A stretch of DNA of 64,000 nucleotides from Pseudomonas capeferrum (GTDB taxonomy: Bacteria; Pseudomonadota; Gammaproteobacteria; Pseudomonadales; Pseudomonadaceae), in assembly GCF_013523055.1 (NCBI RefSeq), contig NZ_JAAMQM010000012.1:141155-205154 (forward strand), in the 5' to 3' direction. Positions within the stretch are counted from its first letter, which is position 1. Each line of letters opens with the position of its first letter. Positions 47,847 to 59,879 of this stretch are shown here, piece after piece. A program made the position numbers and the translations under genes. Under the pieces are notes generated by a model that was not told the DNA's origin, searched no databases, and saw nothing but the letters and a program-made list of their open reading frames with translations.

Positions 47847-50800
47847 TCAGTTACCGCTGGAGTTCAGCGCTTCGGTCAGTGCAGCTTCCACCTCACTGGC
47901 GCTCACACGCAGCGGCTTGTCGGCATCACGGCGACGCTTGCGCTCGCTGTGGTAGGCCAGACCGGTACCGGCCGGGATCAGACGACCTACAACCACGTTC
48001 TCTTTCAGGCCGCGCAGATAATCGCGCTTGCCGGTTACCGCTGCCTCGGTCAGTACGCGGGTAGTTTCCTGGAAGGAAGCCGCGGAAATGAACGATTCGG
48101 TCGACAACGAGGCCTTGGTGATACCCAACAGCACACGCGTAAACTTCGACATGAACTTGTCGTCGGCTGCAAGACGCTCGTTCTCGACCAGCACGTGCGT
48201 CAGTTCCATCTGGTCGCCCTTGATGAAGCTGGAGTCGCCAGACTCGGCAATCTCGACCTTGCGCAGCATCTGACGCAGGATGGTCTCGATGTGCTTGTCG
48301 TTGATCTTGACGCCTTGCAGACGGTACACGTCCTGAATCTCGTTGACGATGTACTTGGCCAGCGCACTCACACCCAGCAGACGCAAGATATCGTGTGGAT
48401 CGCTCGGGCCGTCCGAGATGACTTCGCCGCGGTTGACCTGTTCGCCTTCGAAGACGTTCAGGTGACGCCACTTCGGAATCAGCTCTTCGTACGGATCGCT
48501 ACCGTCGTTCGGCGTGATCACCAGGCGACGCTTGCCCTTGGTCTCTTTACCGAAGGCAATGGTGCCGCTGACTTCAGCCAGAATCGAGGCTTCTTTCGGA
48601 CGACGGGCTTCGAACAAGTCGGCAACCCGCGGCAGACCACCGGTGATGTCGCGGGTCTTCGACGTTTCTTGCGGGATACGCGCGATAACGTCACCAACAC
48701 CAATCTGTGCACCGTCGGCCACACCCACCAGGGCGTTCGCCGGCAGGAAGTACTGAGCAGGCACATCGGTACCTGGCAGCAGCAGATCCTTGCCGTTGGC
48801 GTCGACCATCTTGATTGCAGGACGAATTTCCTTGCCTGCAGCCGGACGATCCTTGACGTCCAGAACTTCAATGTTGGTCAAACCGGTCAATTCGTCAGTC
48901 TGACGCTTGATGGTGATGTTTTCTTCCATGCCCACGAAGGTCACGGTACCTTTCATCTCGGTAACGATCGGGTGGGTGTGCGGGTCCCACTTGGCAACGA
49001 TGCCGCCAGCGTCGACCTTGTCACCTTCCTTGACCGAAATCACCGCACCGTAAGGCAGCTTGTAGCGCTCACGCTCACGACCGAATTCATCGGCAATGGC
49101 AAGTTCGCCGGAACGCGATACGGCAACCAGGTTACCGTCGGCACGCTCTACCTGTTTCAGGTTGTGCAGACGCACCATACCGCCGTTCTTCACCTGGACG
49201 CTGTCAGCAGCCGAGGTCCGGCTTGCAGCACCACCGATGTGGAACGTACGCATGGTCAGCTGGGTACCCGGCTCACCGATCGACTGGGCAGCGATAACGC
49301 CGACTGCTTCACCGATGTTCACCTGGTGACCGCGAGCCAGGTCGCGACCGTAGCACTTGGCGCAGATGCCATAGCGGGTTTCACAGCTGATCGGCGAGCG
49401 CACGACCACTTCGTCGATGCTGTTCAGCTCGATGAATTCGACCCACTTCTCGTCGACCAGGGCGCCGGCAGGGACGATCACGTCGTCGGTGCCTGGCTTG
49501 AACACGTCACGGGCAATGACACGACCCAGTACACGTTCACCCAACGGCTCTACAACGTCACCGCCTTCAATGTGCGGTGTCATCAGCAGGCCTTGCTCGG
49601 TACCGCAATCGATCTCGGTAACCACCAAGTCCTGAGCCACGTCTACCAGACGACGAGTCAGGTAACCGGAGTTCGCGGTCTTCAAGGCAGTATCCGCCAG
49701 ACCCTTACGAGCACCGTGAGTCGAGATGAAGTACTGCAGTACGCTCAGACCTTCACGGAAGTTCGCGGTGATCGGCGTCTCGATGATCGAGCCGTCCGGC
49801 TTGGCCATCAGGCCACGCATACCGGCCAACTGACGAATCTGAGCAGCCGAACCCCGGGCACCGGAGTCAGCCATCATGTACATCGAGTTGAAGGACTCCT
49901 GCTCGACTTCGTTACCTTCGCGGTCGATGACTTTCTCTTTCGAGAGGTTGGCCATCATCGCCTTGGAAACTTCGTCGTTCGCCTTGGACCACAAGTCGAT
50001 GACCTTGTTGTACTTCTCGCCCTGGGTTACCAGGCCGGAGGCGTACTGGCTCTCGATCTCTTTCACTTCGTCGGTAGCAGTACCGATGATGCGAGCCTTC
50101 TCATCCGGGATAACGAAGTCGTTAACACCGATGGAAACGCCGGAGATGGTCGAGTAGGCGAAACCGGTGTACATCAACTGGTCAGCGAAGATGACGGTCT
50201 CTTTCAGACCGACCACGCGATAGCACTGGTTGATCAGCTTGGAGATCGCCTTTTTCTTCATTGGCTGGTTGACCACGTCGTACGACAGACCTGGTGGAAC
50301 AACCTGGAACAACAGCGCACGGCCGACGGTGGTGTCGACGATACGGGTGTTCTTGACGCTGCCGCCATCACGATCGTTCACGGTTTCGTTGATACGAACC
50401 TTGATCTTGGCGTGCAGGGCAGCTTCGCCAGCGCGGAATACGCGGTCGACTTCCTGCAGGTCCGCGAACACGCGGCCCTCGCCTTTGACATTGATGGCTT
50501 CACGGGTCATGTAGTACAGACCCAGTACAACGTCCTGCGAAGGAACGATGATTGGCTCACCGTTGGCTGGCGACAGAATGTTGTTGGTCGACATCATCAG
50601 CGCGCGCGCTTCGAGCTGGGCTTCCAGCGTCAGCGGCACGTGAACGGCCATCTGGTCACCGTCGAAGTCGGCGTTGTACGCGGCACAGACCAGCGGGTGC
50701 AGCTGGATGGCCTTGCCTTCGATCAGTACCGGCTCGAACGCCTGGATACCCAGACGGTGCAGGGTCGGTGCACGGTTGAGCAATACGGGGTGTTCGCGGA

Positions 50801-52046
50801 TAACTTCAGCGAGAACGTCCCATACCTCTGGCAGTTCGCGCTCGACCATCTTCTTGGCCGCCTTGATGGTGGTCGCCAGACCACGCATTTCCAGCTTGCC
50901 GAAGATGAACGGCTTGAACAGCTCGAGTGCCATTTTCTTTGGCAGACCGCACTGATGCAGACGCAGGGTCGGGCCTACGGTAATTACCGAACGACCCGAA
51001 TAGTCAACGCGCTTGCCGAGCAGGTTCTGACGGAAACGACCCTGCTTACCCTTGATCATGTCAGCCAGGGACTTCAGAGGACGCTTGTTCGAGCCGGTGA
51101 TGGCACGACCACGACGGCCGTTATCCAACAGGGCGTCGACGGCTTCCTGCAGCATGCGCTTTTCGTTGCGCACGATGATGTCCGGCGCGGACAGGTCGAG
51201 CAGGCGCTTCAGACGGTTGTTACGGTTGATCACCCGACGATACAGGTCGTTCAGGTCGGACGTCGCGAAGCGACCGCCGTCGAGCGGAACCAGTGGGCGC
51301 AGGTCTGGCGGCAGAACCGGCAGAACGGTCAGGACCATCCACTCAGGCAGGTTGCCCGAGCCCTGGAAGGCTTCCATCAGTTTCAGACGCTTGGACAGCT
51401 TCTTGATCTTGGTTTCCGAGTTGGTCTGCGGAATCTCTTCGCGCAGGCGGCCGATCTCGTGCTCCAGGTCGATAGCATGCAGCAGCTCGCGGACAGCCTC
51501 GGCACCCATGCGGGCGTCGAAGTCGTCACCGAACTCTTCAAGCGCTTCGAAATACTGTTCGTCGTTCAGCAGCTGACCCTTCTCGAGGGTAGTCATGCCC
51601 GGATCGATAACGACATAGCTCTCGAAGTAGAGAACGCGCTCGATATCACGCAGGGTCATGTCCATCAGCAGGCCGATACGCGACGGCAGCGATTTCAGGA
51701 ACCAGATGTGGGCGACCGGCGAGGCCAGCTCGATGTGCGCCATGCGCTCACGACGAACCTTGGCCAGGGCGACTTCGACGCCGCACTTCTCGCAGATCAC
51801 ACCGCGGTGCTTCAGGCGCTTGTACTTACCGCACAGGCACTCGTAGTCTTTGACTGGGCCAAAGATCTTGGCGCAGAACAGGCCGTCACGCTCTGGTTTG
51901 AACGTACGGTAGTTGATGGTTTCCGGCTTCTTAACTTCACCGAACGACCACGAACGGATCATTTCAGGCGACGCCAGACCGATACGGATGGCGTCGAACT
52001 CTTCGACTTGACCCTGGTTTTTCAGCAAATTCAGTAGGTCTTTCAA
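47847..52046 (-). CDS. rpoC: RNA polymerase beta' subunit
   Basis: 1399 residues. The catalytic NADFDGDQM binds the active-site magnesium. The N-terminal zinc finger has [20 protein letters not shown], and a second Cys group is in [13 protein letters not shown]. The bridge helix and trigger loop regions are complete. It follows rpoB by 65 bases. The C-terminal tail is typical of Pseudomonas. A large nested hairpin follows. Confidence 0.99.
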   Translation of the reverse strand: MKDLLNLLKNQGQVEEFDAIRIGLASPEMIRSWSFGEVKKPETINYRTFKPERDGLFCAKIFGPVKDYECLCGKYKRLKHRGVICEKCGVEVALAKVRRERMAHIELASPVAHIWFLKSLPSRIGLLMDMTLRDIERVLYFESYVVIDPGMTTLEKGQLLNDEQYFEALEEFGDDFDARMGAEAVRELLHAIDLEHEIGRLREEIPQTNSETKIKKLSKRLKLMEAFQGSGNLPEWMVLTVLPVLPPDLRPLVPLDGGRFATSDLNDLYRRVINRNNRLKRLLDLSAPDIIVRNEKRMLQEAVDALLDNGRRGRAITGSNKRPLKSLADMIKGKQGRFRQNLLGKRVDYSGRSVITVGPTLRLHQCGLPKKMALELFKPFIFGKLEMRGLATTIKAAKKMVERELPEVWDVLAEVIREHPVLLNRAPTLHRLGIQAFEPVLIEGKAIQLHPLVCAAYNADFDGDQMAVHVPLTLEAQLEARALMMSTNNILSPANGEPIIVPSQDVVLGLYYMTREAINVKGEGRVFADLQEVDRVFRAGEAALHAKIKVRINETVNDRDGGSVKNTRIVDTTVGRALLFQVVPPGLSYDVVNQPMKKKAISKLINQCYRVVGLKETVIFADQLMYTGFAYSTISGVSIGVNDFVIPDEKARIIGTATDEVKEIESQYASGLVTQGEKYNKVIDLWSKANDEVSKAMMANLSKEKVIDREGNEVEQESFNSMYMMADSGARGSAAQIRQLAGMRGLMAKPDGSIIETPITANFREGLSVLQYFISTHGARKGLADTALKTANSGYLTRRLVDVAQDLVVTEIDCGTEQGLLMTPHIEGGDVVEPLGERVLGRVIARDVFKPGTDDVIVPAGALVDEKWVEFIELNSIDEVVVRSPISCETRYGICAKCYGRDLARGHQVNIGEAVGVIAAQSIGEPGTQLTMRTFHIGGAASRTSAADSVQVKNGGMVRLHNLKQVERADGNLVAVSRSGELAIADEFGRERERYKLPYGAVISVKEGDKVDAGGIVAKWDPHTHPIVTEMKGTVTFVGMEENITIKRQTDELTGLTNIEVLDVKDRPAAGKEIRPAIKMVDANGKDLLLPGTDVPAQYFLPANALVGVADGAQIGVGDVIARIPQETSKTRDITGGLPRVADLFEARRPKEASILAEVSGTIAFGKETKGKRRLVITPNDGSDPYEELIPKWRHLNVFEGEQVNRGEVISDGPSDPHDILRLLGVSALAKYIVNEIQDVYRLQGVKINDKHIETILRQMLRKVEIAESGDSSFIKGDQMELTHVLVENERLAADDKFMSKFTRVLLGITKASLSTESFISAASFQETTRVLTEAAVTGKRDYLRGLKENVVVGRLIPAGTGLAYHSERKRRRDADKPLRVSASEVEAALTEALNSSGN

Positions 52047-52111
52047 GGCCTTTCCTCCTGGCGGAGCAGGGAGCGGGCTATTTCAGCCCCGCTCCCGATT
52101 CGCGTCACGTG

Positions 52112-55100
52112 TTATTCGGTTTCCAGATCGATATCGATACCGAGCGAACGGATCTCTTTGATCAACACGTTGAAGGACTCGGGCATGCCCGGCTCCATAC
52201 GGTGATCGCCATCCACGATGTTCTTGTACATCTTGGTACGGCCGTTCACGTCGTCCGACTTCACTGTGAGCATTTCTTGCAGGGTGTATGCCGCGCCGTA
52301 TGCTTCCAGCGCCCACACTTCCATCTCCCCGAAACGCTGACCACCGAACTGCGCCTTACCACCCAGCGGCTGCTGGGTAACCAGGCTGTAGGAACCAGTG
52401 GAACGCGCGTGCATCTTGTCGTCCACCAAGTGGTTCAGCTTGAGCATGTACATGTAACCAACGGTCACTGGACGCTCGAACTTGTTGCCGGTACGGCCAT
52501 CGAACAGGACCATCTGGCCGCTCTCAGGCATATCGGCCAGTTTCAGCATGGCCTTGATTTCTTGCTCCTTGGCACCATCGAAGACCGGGGTCGCCATTGG
52601 CACGCCCGCCTTGAGGTTGTTCGCCAGGGCAATGACTTCTTCGTCGCTGAACTCGTCCAGGTTCTCCTGACGACCACCGATCTCGTTATAGATCTCGGTC
52701 AGGAACGTACGCAGCTCAGCGGCCTTGCGCTGCTCTTCGAGCATACGGTTGATCTTCTCGCCCAGACCTTTGGCCGCGAGGCCCAGGTGGGTTTCAAGGA
52801 TCTGACCGACGTTCATACGCGAAGGTACACCCAGCGGGTTGAGGACAACGTCCACAGGCGTGCCATTGGCATCGTGCGGCATATCTTCAACCGGCATGAT
52901 CACGGAGACCACACCTTTGTTACCGTGACGACCGGCCATCTTGTCACCCGGCTGGATGCGACGGCGGATTGCCAGGTAAACCTTGACGATCTTCAACACG
53001 CCCGGAGCCAGGTCGTCGCCCTGCTGCAGCTTGCGCTTCTTGTCTTCGAACTTGTCGTCCAGCAGACGACGGCGATCGACGATGTAGGCCTGGGCCTTTT
53101 CCAGCTGTTCGTTGAGTGCGTCTTCGGCCATGCGCAGTTTGAACCACTGGCCATGCTCCAGACCGTCCAGCACTTCGTCGCTGATCACGGTGCCTTTCTT
53201 CAGGCCCGCGCCACCGTCGACCACTTGGCCATTCAGAGCAGAACGCAGACGCTCGAAGGTCGCGCCTTCGACGATGCGGAACTCTTCGTTGAGGTCCTTG
53301 CGGATCTCGTCCAGCTGCATCTTCTCGATGGACAGCGCACGGCTGTCGCGCTCGACGCCATCACGGGTGAAGACCTGTACGTCGATGACGGTACCCTTGG
53401 TGCCGGTCGGCACGCGCAGGGAGGTGTCCTTGACGTCGCTGGCCTTCTCACCAAAGATCGCGCGCAGCAGCTTCTCTTCCGGGGTCAGCTGGGTTTCGCC
53501 TTTTGGCGTGACCTTGCCGACCAGGATGTCGCCCGCGCCCACTTCGGCACCTACGTAGACGATACCGGCTTCGTCCAGCTTGTTCAGCGCGGCTTCACCC
53601 ACGTTCGGGATGTCCGCAGTGATTTCCTCTGGGCCAAGCTTGGTGTCACGCGCCACGCAGGTCAGTTCCTGGATGTGGATCGTGGTGAAGCGGTCTTCCT
53701 GGACCACACGCTCGGACAGGCAGATGGAGTCTTCGAAGTTGAAGCCGTTCCATGCCATGAACGCGATGCGCATGTTCTGACCCAGTGCCAGTTCACCCAT
53801 GTCGGTGGACGGGCCGTCGGCCATGATGTCGCTGCGCTGCACCACATCACCTTTACGTACCAGCGGACGCTGGTTGATGCAGGTGTTCTGGTTGGAGCGG
53901 GTGTACTTGGTCAGGTTGTAGATATCTACACCTGCTTCACCGGTCTCGACTTCATCGTCAGCAACGCGAACGACGATACGGCTGGCATCGACGGAATCGA
54001 TCACACCGCCACGACGAGCCACGACGCAGACGCCGGAGTCGCGAGCAACGTTGCGCTCCATGCCGGTACCGACCAGCGGCTTGTCGGCACGCAGGGTAGG
54101 TACAGCCTGACGCTGCATGTTCGAACCCATCAACGCACGGTTGGCGTCGTCGTGCTCGAGGAACGGGATCAGCGACGCCGCAACCGAAACTACCTGCTTC
54201 GGCGAGACGTCCATCAGGGTGACGTCTTCCGGCGCCTTGACGGTGAATTCGTTCAGGTGACGGACCGCTACCAGCTCGTCGATCAACTGCTTCTTGTCGT
54301 TCATCGCGGCCGAAGCCTGAGCGATCACGTGATCCGCTTCTTCGATGGCCGACAGGAATACGATCTCGTCGGTAACCACACCCTCTTGCACGACACGGTA
54401 CGGGCTTTCCAGAAAGCCGTACTGGTTGGTGCGGGCATAGGCTGCCAGGGAGTTGATCAGACCGATGTTCGGACCTTCAGGGGTCTCGATCGGGCACACG
54501 CGGCCGTAGTGGGTCGGGTGTACGTCACGGACTTCGAAGCCTGCACGCTCACGGGTCAGACCGCCAGGGCCGAGTGCGGAGACACGACGCTTGTGGGTGA
54601 TCTCGGAAAGCGGGTTGTTCTGGTCCATGAACTGGGAAAGCTGGCTGGAACCGAAGAACTCCTTCACTGCCGCCGCAACCGGCTTGGCATTGATGAGGTC
54701 CTGAGGCATCAGGCCTTCGCTTTCGGCCATGGAGAGACGTTCCTTGACCGCACGCTCGACGCGCACCAGGCCAACACGGAACTGGTTCTCTGCCATTTCA
54801 CCGACGCAACGAACACGACGGTTACCCAGGTGGTCGATGTCGTCGACGATGCCTTTGCCGTTACGGATATCGACGAGCGTCTTCAAGACCTCGACGATGT
54901 CTTCCTTGCTCAGCACGCCCGAACCTTCGATCTCGGTACGACCGATACGACGGTTGAACTTCATGCGGCCAACGGCGGACAGATCGTAACGCTCGGCGCT
55001 GAAGAACAGGTTGTTGAACAGGGTCTCGGCTGCATCCTTGGTTGGCGGCTCGCCTGGACGCATCATGCGATAGATTTCGACCAGGGCTTCCAACTGGTTG

Positions 55101-56185
55101 CTGGTAGTGTCGATCTTCAACGTATCGGAGATGAACGGACCGCAATCGATATCGTTGGTGTACAGGGTCTCGATGCGTACGACCTGGGCCTTGGCGATCT
55201 TGATCAGCAGCTCGGTCGTCAGCTCGGTATTGCACTCGGCCAGGATCTCGCCGGTTGCGGGGTGCACGATCGCCTTGGCGGTAGTACGGCCCAGGACATA
55301 TTCCATCGGCACGTCGAGTTGCTTGACGCCGGACTTCTCGAGCTGATTGATGTGGCGCGCGGTGATGCGACGGCCCTGCTCGACGATGACCTTGCCGGTC
55401 TCGTCAAGGATGTCCATGACCGCGACTTCGCCACGCAGGCGCTGGGGCACCAGCTCCAGGCTCAGGCGCTCGCCGGAGATGTGGAACACGTTGGTGGTGT
55501 AGAACGCGTTCAACACTTCTTCGGTGGTGTAGCCGAGCGCGCGCAGCAGCACGGAGGCCGGCAGCTTGCGGCGACGGTCGATACGAACGAACACGCAGTC
55601 CTTCGGATCGAACTCGAAGTCCAGCCAGGAGCCGCGGTACGGGATGATACGAGCGGAGTACAGCAGCTTGCCGGAGCTGTGGGTCTTGCCACGATCGTGG
55701 TCGAAGAACACACCTGGCGAACGGTGCAGCTGAGAAACGATCACACGCTCGGTACCGTTGATAACGAAGGTACCGTTTTCAGTCATCAGGGGGATTTCAC
55801 CCATGTAGACTTCTTGCTCTTTGATGTCCTTGATCGCTTTGTTCGACGATTCCTTGTCGAAGATGATCAGGCGGACTTTCACCCGCAGCGGGACAGCAAA
55901 GGTCACGCCGCGCAGGACACATTCCTTCACATCGAAGGCCGGTTCGCCCAGACGATAGCCAACGTACTCCAAGGCAGCATTGCCGGAGTAGCTGATGATC
56001 GGGAATACCGATTTGAAGGCCGCATGCAGACCGACGTCGCGGAACTGATCCTTGGATGCTCCCGCTTGCAGGAATTCGCGATACGAATCCAGCTGGATGG
56101 CCAGGAGGTAAGGCACATCCATGACGTCCGGCAACTTGCTAAAGTCCTTGCGGATACGTTTTTTCTCAGTGTATGAGTAAGCCAT
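52112..56185 (-). CDS. rpoB: RNA polymerase beta subunit
   Basis: 1357 residues, the usual Pseudomonas length. The rifampicin pocket ([20 protein letters not shown] and [10 protein letters not shown]) has wild-type residues. Other marks are [23 protein letters not shown] and the C-terminal [27 protein letters not shown] 56185 gives [19 protein letters not shown]; two codons upstream is another possible start. It lies 218 bases after rplL, across an attenuator-like hairpin. Confidence 0.99.
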   Translation of the reverse strand: MAYSYTEKKRIRKDFSKLPDVMDVPYLLAIQLDSYREFLQAGASKDQFRDVGLHAAFKSVFPIISYSGNAALEYVGYRLGEPAFDVKECVLRGVTFAVPLRVKVRLIIFDKESSNKAIKDIKEQEVYMGEIPLMTENGTFVINGTERVIVSQLHRSPGVFFDHDRGKTHSSGKLLYSARIIPYRGSWLDFEFDPKDCVFVRIDRRRKLPASVLLRALGYTTEEVLNAFYTTNVFHISGERLSLELVPQRLRGEVAVMDILDETGKVIVEQGRRITARHINQLEKSGVKQLDVPMEYVLGRTTAKAIVHPATGEILAECNTELTTELLIKIAKAQVVRIETLYTNDIDCGPFISDTLKIDTTSNQLEALVEIYRMMRPGEPPTKDAAETLFNNLFFSAERYDLSAVGRMKFNRRIGRTEIEGSGVLSKEDIVEVLKTLVDIRNGKGIVDDIDHLGNRRVRCVGEMAENQFRVGLVRVERAVKERLSMAESEGLMPQDLINAKPVAAAVKEFFGSSQLSQFMDQNNPLSEITHKRRVSALGPGGLTRERAGFEVRDVHPTHYGRVCPIETPEGPNIGLINSLAAYARTNQYGFLESPYRVVQEGVVTDEIVFLSAIEEADHVIAQASAAMNDKKQLIDELVAVRHLNEFTVKAPEDVTLMDVSPKQVVSVAASLIPFLEHDDANRALMGSNMQRQAVPTLRADKPLVGTGMERNVARDSGVCVVARRGGVIDSVDASRIVVRVADDEVETGEAGVDIYNLTKYTRSNQNTCINQRPLVRKGDVVQRSDIMADGPSTDMGELALGQNMRIAFMAWNGFNFEDSICLSERVVQEDRFTTIHIQELTCVARDTKLGPEEITADIPNVGEAALNKLDEAGIVYVGAEVGAGDILVGKVTPKGETQLTPEEKLLRAIFGEKASDVKDTSLRVPTGTKGTVIDVQVFTRDGVERDSRALSIEKMQLDEIRKDLNEEFRIVEGATFERLRSALNGQVVDGGAGLKKGTVISDEVLDGLEHGQWFKLRMAEDALNEQLEKAQAYIVDRRRLLDDKFEDKKRKLQQGDDLAPGVLKIVKVYLAIRRRIQPGDKMAGRHGNKGVVSVIMPVEDMPHDANGTPVDVVLNPLGVPSRMNVGQILETHLGLAAKGLGEKINRMLEEQRKAAELRTFLTEIYNEIGGRQENLDEFSDEEVIALANNLKAGVPMATPVFDGAKEQEIKAMLKLADMPESGQMVLFDGRTGNKFERPVTVGYMYMLKLNHLVDDKMHARSTGSYSLVTQQPLGGKAQFGGQRFGEMEVWALEAYGAAYTLQEMLTVKSDDVNGRTKMYKNIVDGDHRMEPGMPESFNVLIKEIRSLGIDIDLETE

Positions 56186-56330
56186 CAGCATTCCCCAGCT
56201 TGGTCACCTGCTTGTTTGGCTTCTCCCGGCGGGAGCAGCCAGAAAATCGTGCAAACCCCATGGTTTGCGCCACCCTCTAGGTGGTAGAGCACGTTATCGG
56301 GGCCGACCAGATCGGCCAACCAATAACGGA

Positions 56331-56358
56331 AAAAGGCCGGTGGCAAAAGCCACCAGCC
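56331..56358 (-). terminator. Attenuator-like hairpin between rplL and rpoB
   Basis: On the minus strand, GGCUGGUGGC-UUUU-GCCACCGGCC (one G-U pair) is followed by UUUUUC. It lies 46 bases after the rplL stop, matching in place the partial terminator that sets the L7/L12 to RpoB ratio in E. coli. Confidence 0.8.
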
Positions 56359-56403
56359 ATCAGCCTTTCGCTTATCGCTCGGGCTGGAGACGCACAGTCG
56401 AGA

Positions 56404-56769
56404 TTACTTGACTTCGACTTTAGCGCCTGCTTCTTCCAGCTTCTTCTTGGCGTCTTCAGCAGCTTCTTTCGAAACGCCTTCAGCGACAACCTGAGGAGCG
56501 GTGTCAACTTTCTCTTTGGCTTCTTTCAAGCCCAGACCGGTCAGTTCACGAACGGCCTTGATCACGTTGACTTTCTTCTCGCCAGCTTCAAGCAGAACAA
56601 CGTTGAACTCGGTTTGCTCTTCAACAACGGCAGCGGCAGCAGCTGGGCCAGCGGCGGCGACAGCAGCGGTAACGCCGAAGGTTTCTTCCATTGCTTTGAT
56701 CAGCTCAACAACTTCCAGAACGGTTTTCTGGCCGATTGCTTCGATGATTTGCTCGTTAGTCAGGGACAT
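56404..56769 (-). CDS. rplL: 50S ribosomal protein L7/L12
   Basis: 121 residues. The N-terminal dimer part ([29 protein letters not shown]), an Ala-rich hinge ([20 protein letters not shown]) and the C-terminal factor-binding domain ([37 protein letters not shown]) are present. It is present in several copies per ribosome and recruits GTPase factors. It follows rplJ by 78 bases. Confidence 0.99.
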   Translation of the reverse strand: MSLTNEQIIEAIGQKTVLEVVELIKAMEETFGVTAAVAAAGPAAAAAVVEEQTEFNVVLLEAGEKKVNVIKAVRELTGLGLKEAKEKVDTAPQVVAEGVSKEAAEDAKKKLEEAGAKVEVK

Positions 56770-56847
56770 GACTTAAATCCTGTATTGGGGTGACAGCCTA
56801 CGCAGCCATCGAATTAAACATATGATTTTGAAAGGAGATTCTGCGCC

Positions 56848-57348
56848 TTAGGCGGCAGCAGCTTCTTTCTGGTCGCGAACGGCTGCCAGGGTACGAGCCA
56901 GCTTGCTGGTAGCGCCTTGGATCACGCTCATCAGCTTCGCAATGGCCTCGTCGCGGGTTGGCAGGGTAGCCAACACATCGATCTGGTTTGCGGCAAGGAA
57001 CTTGCCGTCGAACGCAGCTGCCTTGATCTCGAACTTGCTCTGACCCTTGGCGAACTCGGTGAACAGACGAGCAGCAGCGCCCGGATGTTCGTTGGAGAAC
57101 GCGATAAGGGTAGGGCCAGTGAAGGCGTCGTTGAGGACACTGAATTCAGTGTCGGCAACAGCGCGCTTGAGCAGGGTGTTACGTACGACACGTACGTAGA
57201 CGCCAGCTTCACGAGCCTCTTTACGGAGTCCGGTCATTGCGCTTACAGTCACGCCACGGGCATCAGCCACGACAGCAGACAGAGCGACTTTGGCAGCCTC
57301 GTTGACTTCAGCGACGATGGCCTTCTTGTCTTCGAGTTTAATTGCCAC
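56848..57348 (-). CDS. rplJ: 50S ribosomal protein L10
   Basis: 166 residues. It starts with GTG at 57348 ([20 protein letters not shown]), with a good AGGAG 12 bases before it. L10 holds the L7/L12 dimers at the stalk base by its C-terminal helix. In E. coli the L10-L12 complex represses this operon by binding the rplJ leader; the 200-base gap upstream could hold such a leader. Confidence 0.99.
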   Translation of the reverse strand: MAIKLEDKKAIVAEVNEAAKVALSAVVADARGVTVSAMTGLRKEAREAGVYVRVVRNTLLKRAVADTEFSVLNDAFTGPTLIAFSNEHPGAAARLFTEFAKGQSKFEIKAAAFDGKFLAANQIDVLATLPTRDEAIAKLMSVIQGATSKLARTLAAVRDQKEAAAA

Positions 57349-57548
57349 GGGTGAAAACTCCTGCTTGTTACCGTTTCATCTGGCCGAAGCCGGATGTCGT
57401 TTTGGTGTCTGATTCGGTAAGGAACCGGGAGCACCATCTGCGTAGGCTGTTGGTTTAAGGCTTGCGCCGCCTACGGTCTTGGATAGCCCCCGCCAGGCAG
57501 GGACCCCAATTTTTGCAGCAGGCGCGGACAAGCCGCGCCGGCGAGATC
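57349..57548 (-). promoter_or_regulatory. rplJ leader region (possible L10 leader)
   Basis: A 200-base gap between rplA and rplJ without a gene. It has several GC-rich inverted repeats (for example around 57463-57530, with CGCGCC/GGCGCG arms). Its position fits the L10 leader, where L10-L12 binds. I did not fold it. Confidence 0.5.
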
Positions 57549-58244
57549 TTACGCGTCCAGCGAGCTCTGGTCGATGACCAGACCTGGGCCCATGGTGGTG
57601 CTCAGGGTAACGCGCTTGACGTAGATACCTTTCGAGGAAGCTGGCTTGATACGCTTCAGATCAGCGATCAGAGCTTCAACGTTTTCTTTCAGTTTGATGC
57701 CGTCGAAGCCGACTTTACCCACGGAAGTGTGGATGATGCCGTTCTTGTCGGTACGGTAGCGAACCTGACCAGCCTTGGCGTTCTTGACCGCGGTGGCTAC
57801 GTCCGGGCTAACGGTACCGACCTTAGGGTTAGGCATCAGGCCGCGAGGACCCAGAACCTGACCCAACTGGCCCACAACGCGCATGGCATCCGGGGATGCG
57901 ATAACGACGTCGTAGTTCAGGTCGCCGGCTTTCATTTCGGCAGCCAGATCGTCCATACCTACACGGTCAGCGCCGGCAGCCAGAGCGGCCTCGGCAGCTG
58001 GACCCTGGGTGAAGACAGCAACGCGTACGGTCTTGCCAGTGCCGTGAGGCAGCACGGTTGCGCTACGTACGACCTGGTCGGATTTACGCGGGTCAACGCC
58101 GAGGTTGACGGCAACGTCGAAGGATTCGGTGAACTTCACGGCGGACAGTTCAGCCAGCAGCGCAGCGGCTTCTTCGAAGTTGTAGACTTTGCCAGCTTCG
58201 ATTTTCGAAGCAATAGCCTTTTGGCGCTTGGTCAGCTTAGCCAT
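57549..58244 (-). CDS. rplA: 50S ribosomal protein L1
   Basis: 231 residues, [30 protein letters not shown], with [39 protein letters not shown]1 forms the mobile stalk that moves E-site tRNA, and in E. coli represses rplKA mRNA. Its start overlaps the rplK stop by one base (TAATG). Confidence 0.99.
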   Translation of the reverse strand: MAKLTKRQKAIASKIEAGKVYNFEEAAALLAELSAVKFTESFDVAVNLGVDPRKSDQVVRSATVLPHGTGKTVRVAVFTQGPAAEAALAAGADRVGMDDLAAEMKAGDLNYDVVIASPDAMRVVGQLGQVLGPRGLMPNPKVGTVSPDVATAVKNAKAGQVRYRTDKNGIIHTSVGKVGFDGIKLKENVEALIADLKRIKPASSKGIYVKRVTLSTTMGPGLVIDQSSLDA

Positions 58245-58675
58245 TACACACCCTCCACGTTGAGGCCCATGCTGCGAGCAGAACCGGCGATAGTACGCAC
58301 GGCTGCATCCAGGTCAGCGGAAGTCAGATCAGCCTGTTTGGTCTTGGCGATCTCTTCCAGCTGAGCACGGGTCACAGTACCCACCTTGACGGTGTTCGGA
58401 CGTGCCGAGCCGCTGGTCAGGCCAGCTGCTTTCTTCAGCAGAACCGAAGCAGGGGTGCTCTTGGTTTCGAACGTGAAGCTGCGGTCACTGTAGACAGTGA
58501 TGATCACAGGAGTCGGCAGACCTGCTTCTTGGCCCTGAGTACGGGCGTTGAAGGCCTTGCAGAATTCCATGATGTTCACACCGTGTTGACCCAGTGCTGG
58601 ACCAACGGGTGGGCTTGGGTTGGCCTGGCCGGCCTTAACTTGCAGCTTGATGTAAGCCTGAATCTTCTTAGCCAT
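58244..58675 (-). CDS. rplK: 50S ribosomal protein L11
   Basis: 143 residues, [40 protein letters not shown]11 binds the GTPase-associated rRNA, and is needed for RelA to sense uncharged tRNA. The Pro-rich thiostrepton surface ([13 protein letters not shown]) is intact. It follows nusG by 117 bases with a terminator-like hairpin between. Confidence 0.99.
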   Translation of the reverse strand: MAKKIQAYIKLQVKAGQANPSPPVGPALGQHGVNIMEFCKAFNARTQGQEAGLPTPVIITVYSDRSFTFETKSTPASVLLKKAAGLTSGSARPNTVKVGTVTRAQLEEIAKTKQADLTSADLDAAVRTIAGSARSMGLNVEGV

Positions 58676-58744
58676 GAGCTACTCCAAAATCGGGTACGAA
58701 CGCCATGAGGCTCCCCGGATGACTTGCGTTTTATCCCAGTGACG

Positions 58745-58774
58745 ACAAAACCCCGCAGCTCAGGGCTGCGGGGT
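58745..58774 (-). terminator. Hairpin between nusG and rplK
   Basis: A perfect 9-base-pair stem (CCCCGCAGC / GCTGCGGGG) with a 5-base loop, followed on the minus strand by TTTTGTCGTC. It lies 19 bases after nusG and probably ends secE-nusG transcripts. I found no clear promoter between it and rplK. Confidence 0.8.
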
Positions 58775-58792
58775 ATGGGATGCTTCGTTCGG

Positions 58793-59326
58793 CTAGACCT
58801 TTTCGACCTGGCTGAACTCGAGCTCTACCGGCGTAGAGCGACCGAAAATGAGCACTGCCACTTGGAGCCGGCTCTTCTCGTAGTTAACCTCTTCGACGCT
58901 GCCATTGAAGTCGGCGAACGGTCCGTCAATGACGCGAACCACTTCACCCGGCTCGAACAGCGTCTTCGGCTTGGGCTTGTCGCTGCCGTCGGCTACGCGA
59001 CGCAGGATTGCCTCAGCCTCTTTATCAGTGATCGGCGCAGGCTTGTCTGCGGTACCACCAATGAAACCCATTACACGAGGGGTATCCTTGACAAGGTGCC
59101 AAGTCCCTTCGTTCATTTCCATCTGAACCAGCACATAACCTGGGAAGAACTTACGCTCGCTTTTGCGCTTCTGGCCATTACGCATTTCGACCACTTCTTC
59201 GGTCGGAACCAGAATCTCGCCAAAGCCATCTTCCATGCCAGCCAGCTTTACGCGCTCGATCAGTGAGCGCATTACATGCTTCTCGTAACCCGAGTAAGCA
59301 TGCACAACGTACCAACGCTTAGCCAC
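58793..59326 (-). CDS. nusG: Transcription antitermination factor NusG
   Basis: 177 residues, starting with GTG at 59326 ([22 protein letters not shown]). The N-terminal NGN domain binds RNA polymerase, and the C-terminal KOW domain ([21 protein letters not shown]) binds S10 or Rho. It aids elongation, Rho termination and coupling to the ribosome. It follows secE by nine bases. Confidence 0.98.
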   Translation of the reverse strand: MAKRWYVVHAYSGYEKHVMRSLIERVKLAGMEDGFGEILVPTEEVVEMRNGQKRKSERKFFPGYVLVQMEMNEGTWHLVKDTPRVMGFIGGTADKPAPITDKEAEAILRRVADGSDKPKPKTLFEPGEVVRVIDGPFADFNGSVEEVNYEKSRLQVAVLIFGRSTPVELEFSQVEKV

Positions 59327-59335
59327 GGGACACCC

Positions 59336-59704
59336 TTAGCCGACAATCAAGGAAACCAACCAGCCGAGCAGGGAATCAAGACCCCACAACAGCAGCGCCA
59401 TGACCAAAACTACAACCACAACGATAAGCGTGGTTTGAGTGGTCTCTTGACGGGTTGGCCACACGACTTTACGAATCTCGGTACGAGCTTCCTTCGCCAG
59501 CACAAAGAACGACTTACCCTTCACAGTCTGCAAGGCAATGAAGCCTGCAGCCGCAGCCAGGGCGAGCAGTGCAAGTACACGGTACAGGATGGGGGCGGCG
59601 GAGTAGTATTGGTTACCTACGACACCTATGACGACCAAGGCAACCACAGCCAGCCACTTAAACAGATCAAAACGCGAATCTTGGGCTTCAGTCTTGGGAG
59701 TCAT
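59336..59704 (-). CDS. secE: Preprotein translocase subunit SecE
   Basis: 122 residues with three membrane segments, the long form of gammaproteobacteria. The conserved amphipathic part (EARTEIRKVVWPTRQETTQTT) precedes the last segment and clamps SecY. ATG 59704 (MTPKTEAQDSRF) is the family start; a frame to 59737 overlaps the gap after tRNA-Trp. It is co-transcribed with nusG. Confidence 0.97.
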   Translation of the reverse strand: MTPKTEAQDSRFDLFKWLAVVALVVIGVVGNQYYSAAPILYRVLALLALAAAAGFIALQTVKGKSFFVLAKEARTEIRKVVWPTRQETTQTTLIVVVVVLVMALLLWGLDSLLGWLVSLIVG

Positions 59705-59748
59705 TGGGGAAGATCCTGTGAGAAGAAAGCCAATCACACCGAGGTGAA

Positions 59749-59824
59749 TGGCAGGTCAGGAGGGAATCGAACCCCCAACCTACGGTTTTGGAGACCGTCG
59801 CTCTGCCAATTGAGCTACTGACCT
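59749..59824 (-). tRNA. trpT: tRNA-Trp (anticodon CCA)
   Basis: 76 bases with anticodon CCA (GTCTCCAAAAC), acceptor AGGTCAG / CTGACCT, T-arm GGTTCGATTCC and encoded CCA. It lies between tufB and secE, the usual place in gammaproteobacteria, and is probably cut from the tufB transcript. Confidence 0.97.
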
Positions 59825-59879
59825 TTAACGCTGTATCAGGCCGGCCATTATGCCGACCCAATCTAGATAAATCAACTAC

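Noticed and set aside
47949..56176. Very long open frames on the plus strand opposite rpoC (47949-52037) and rpoB (52109-56176)
   Set aside because: They are mirror frames caused by strong codon bias and high GC in rpoBC. They have no ribosome site or recognisable family.
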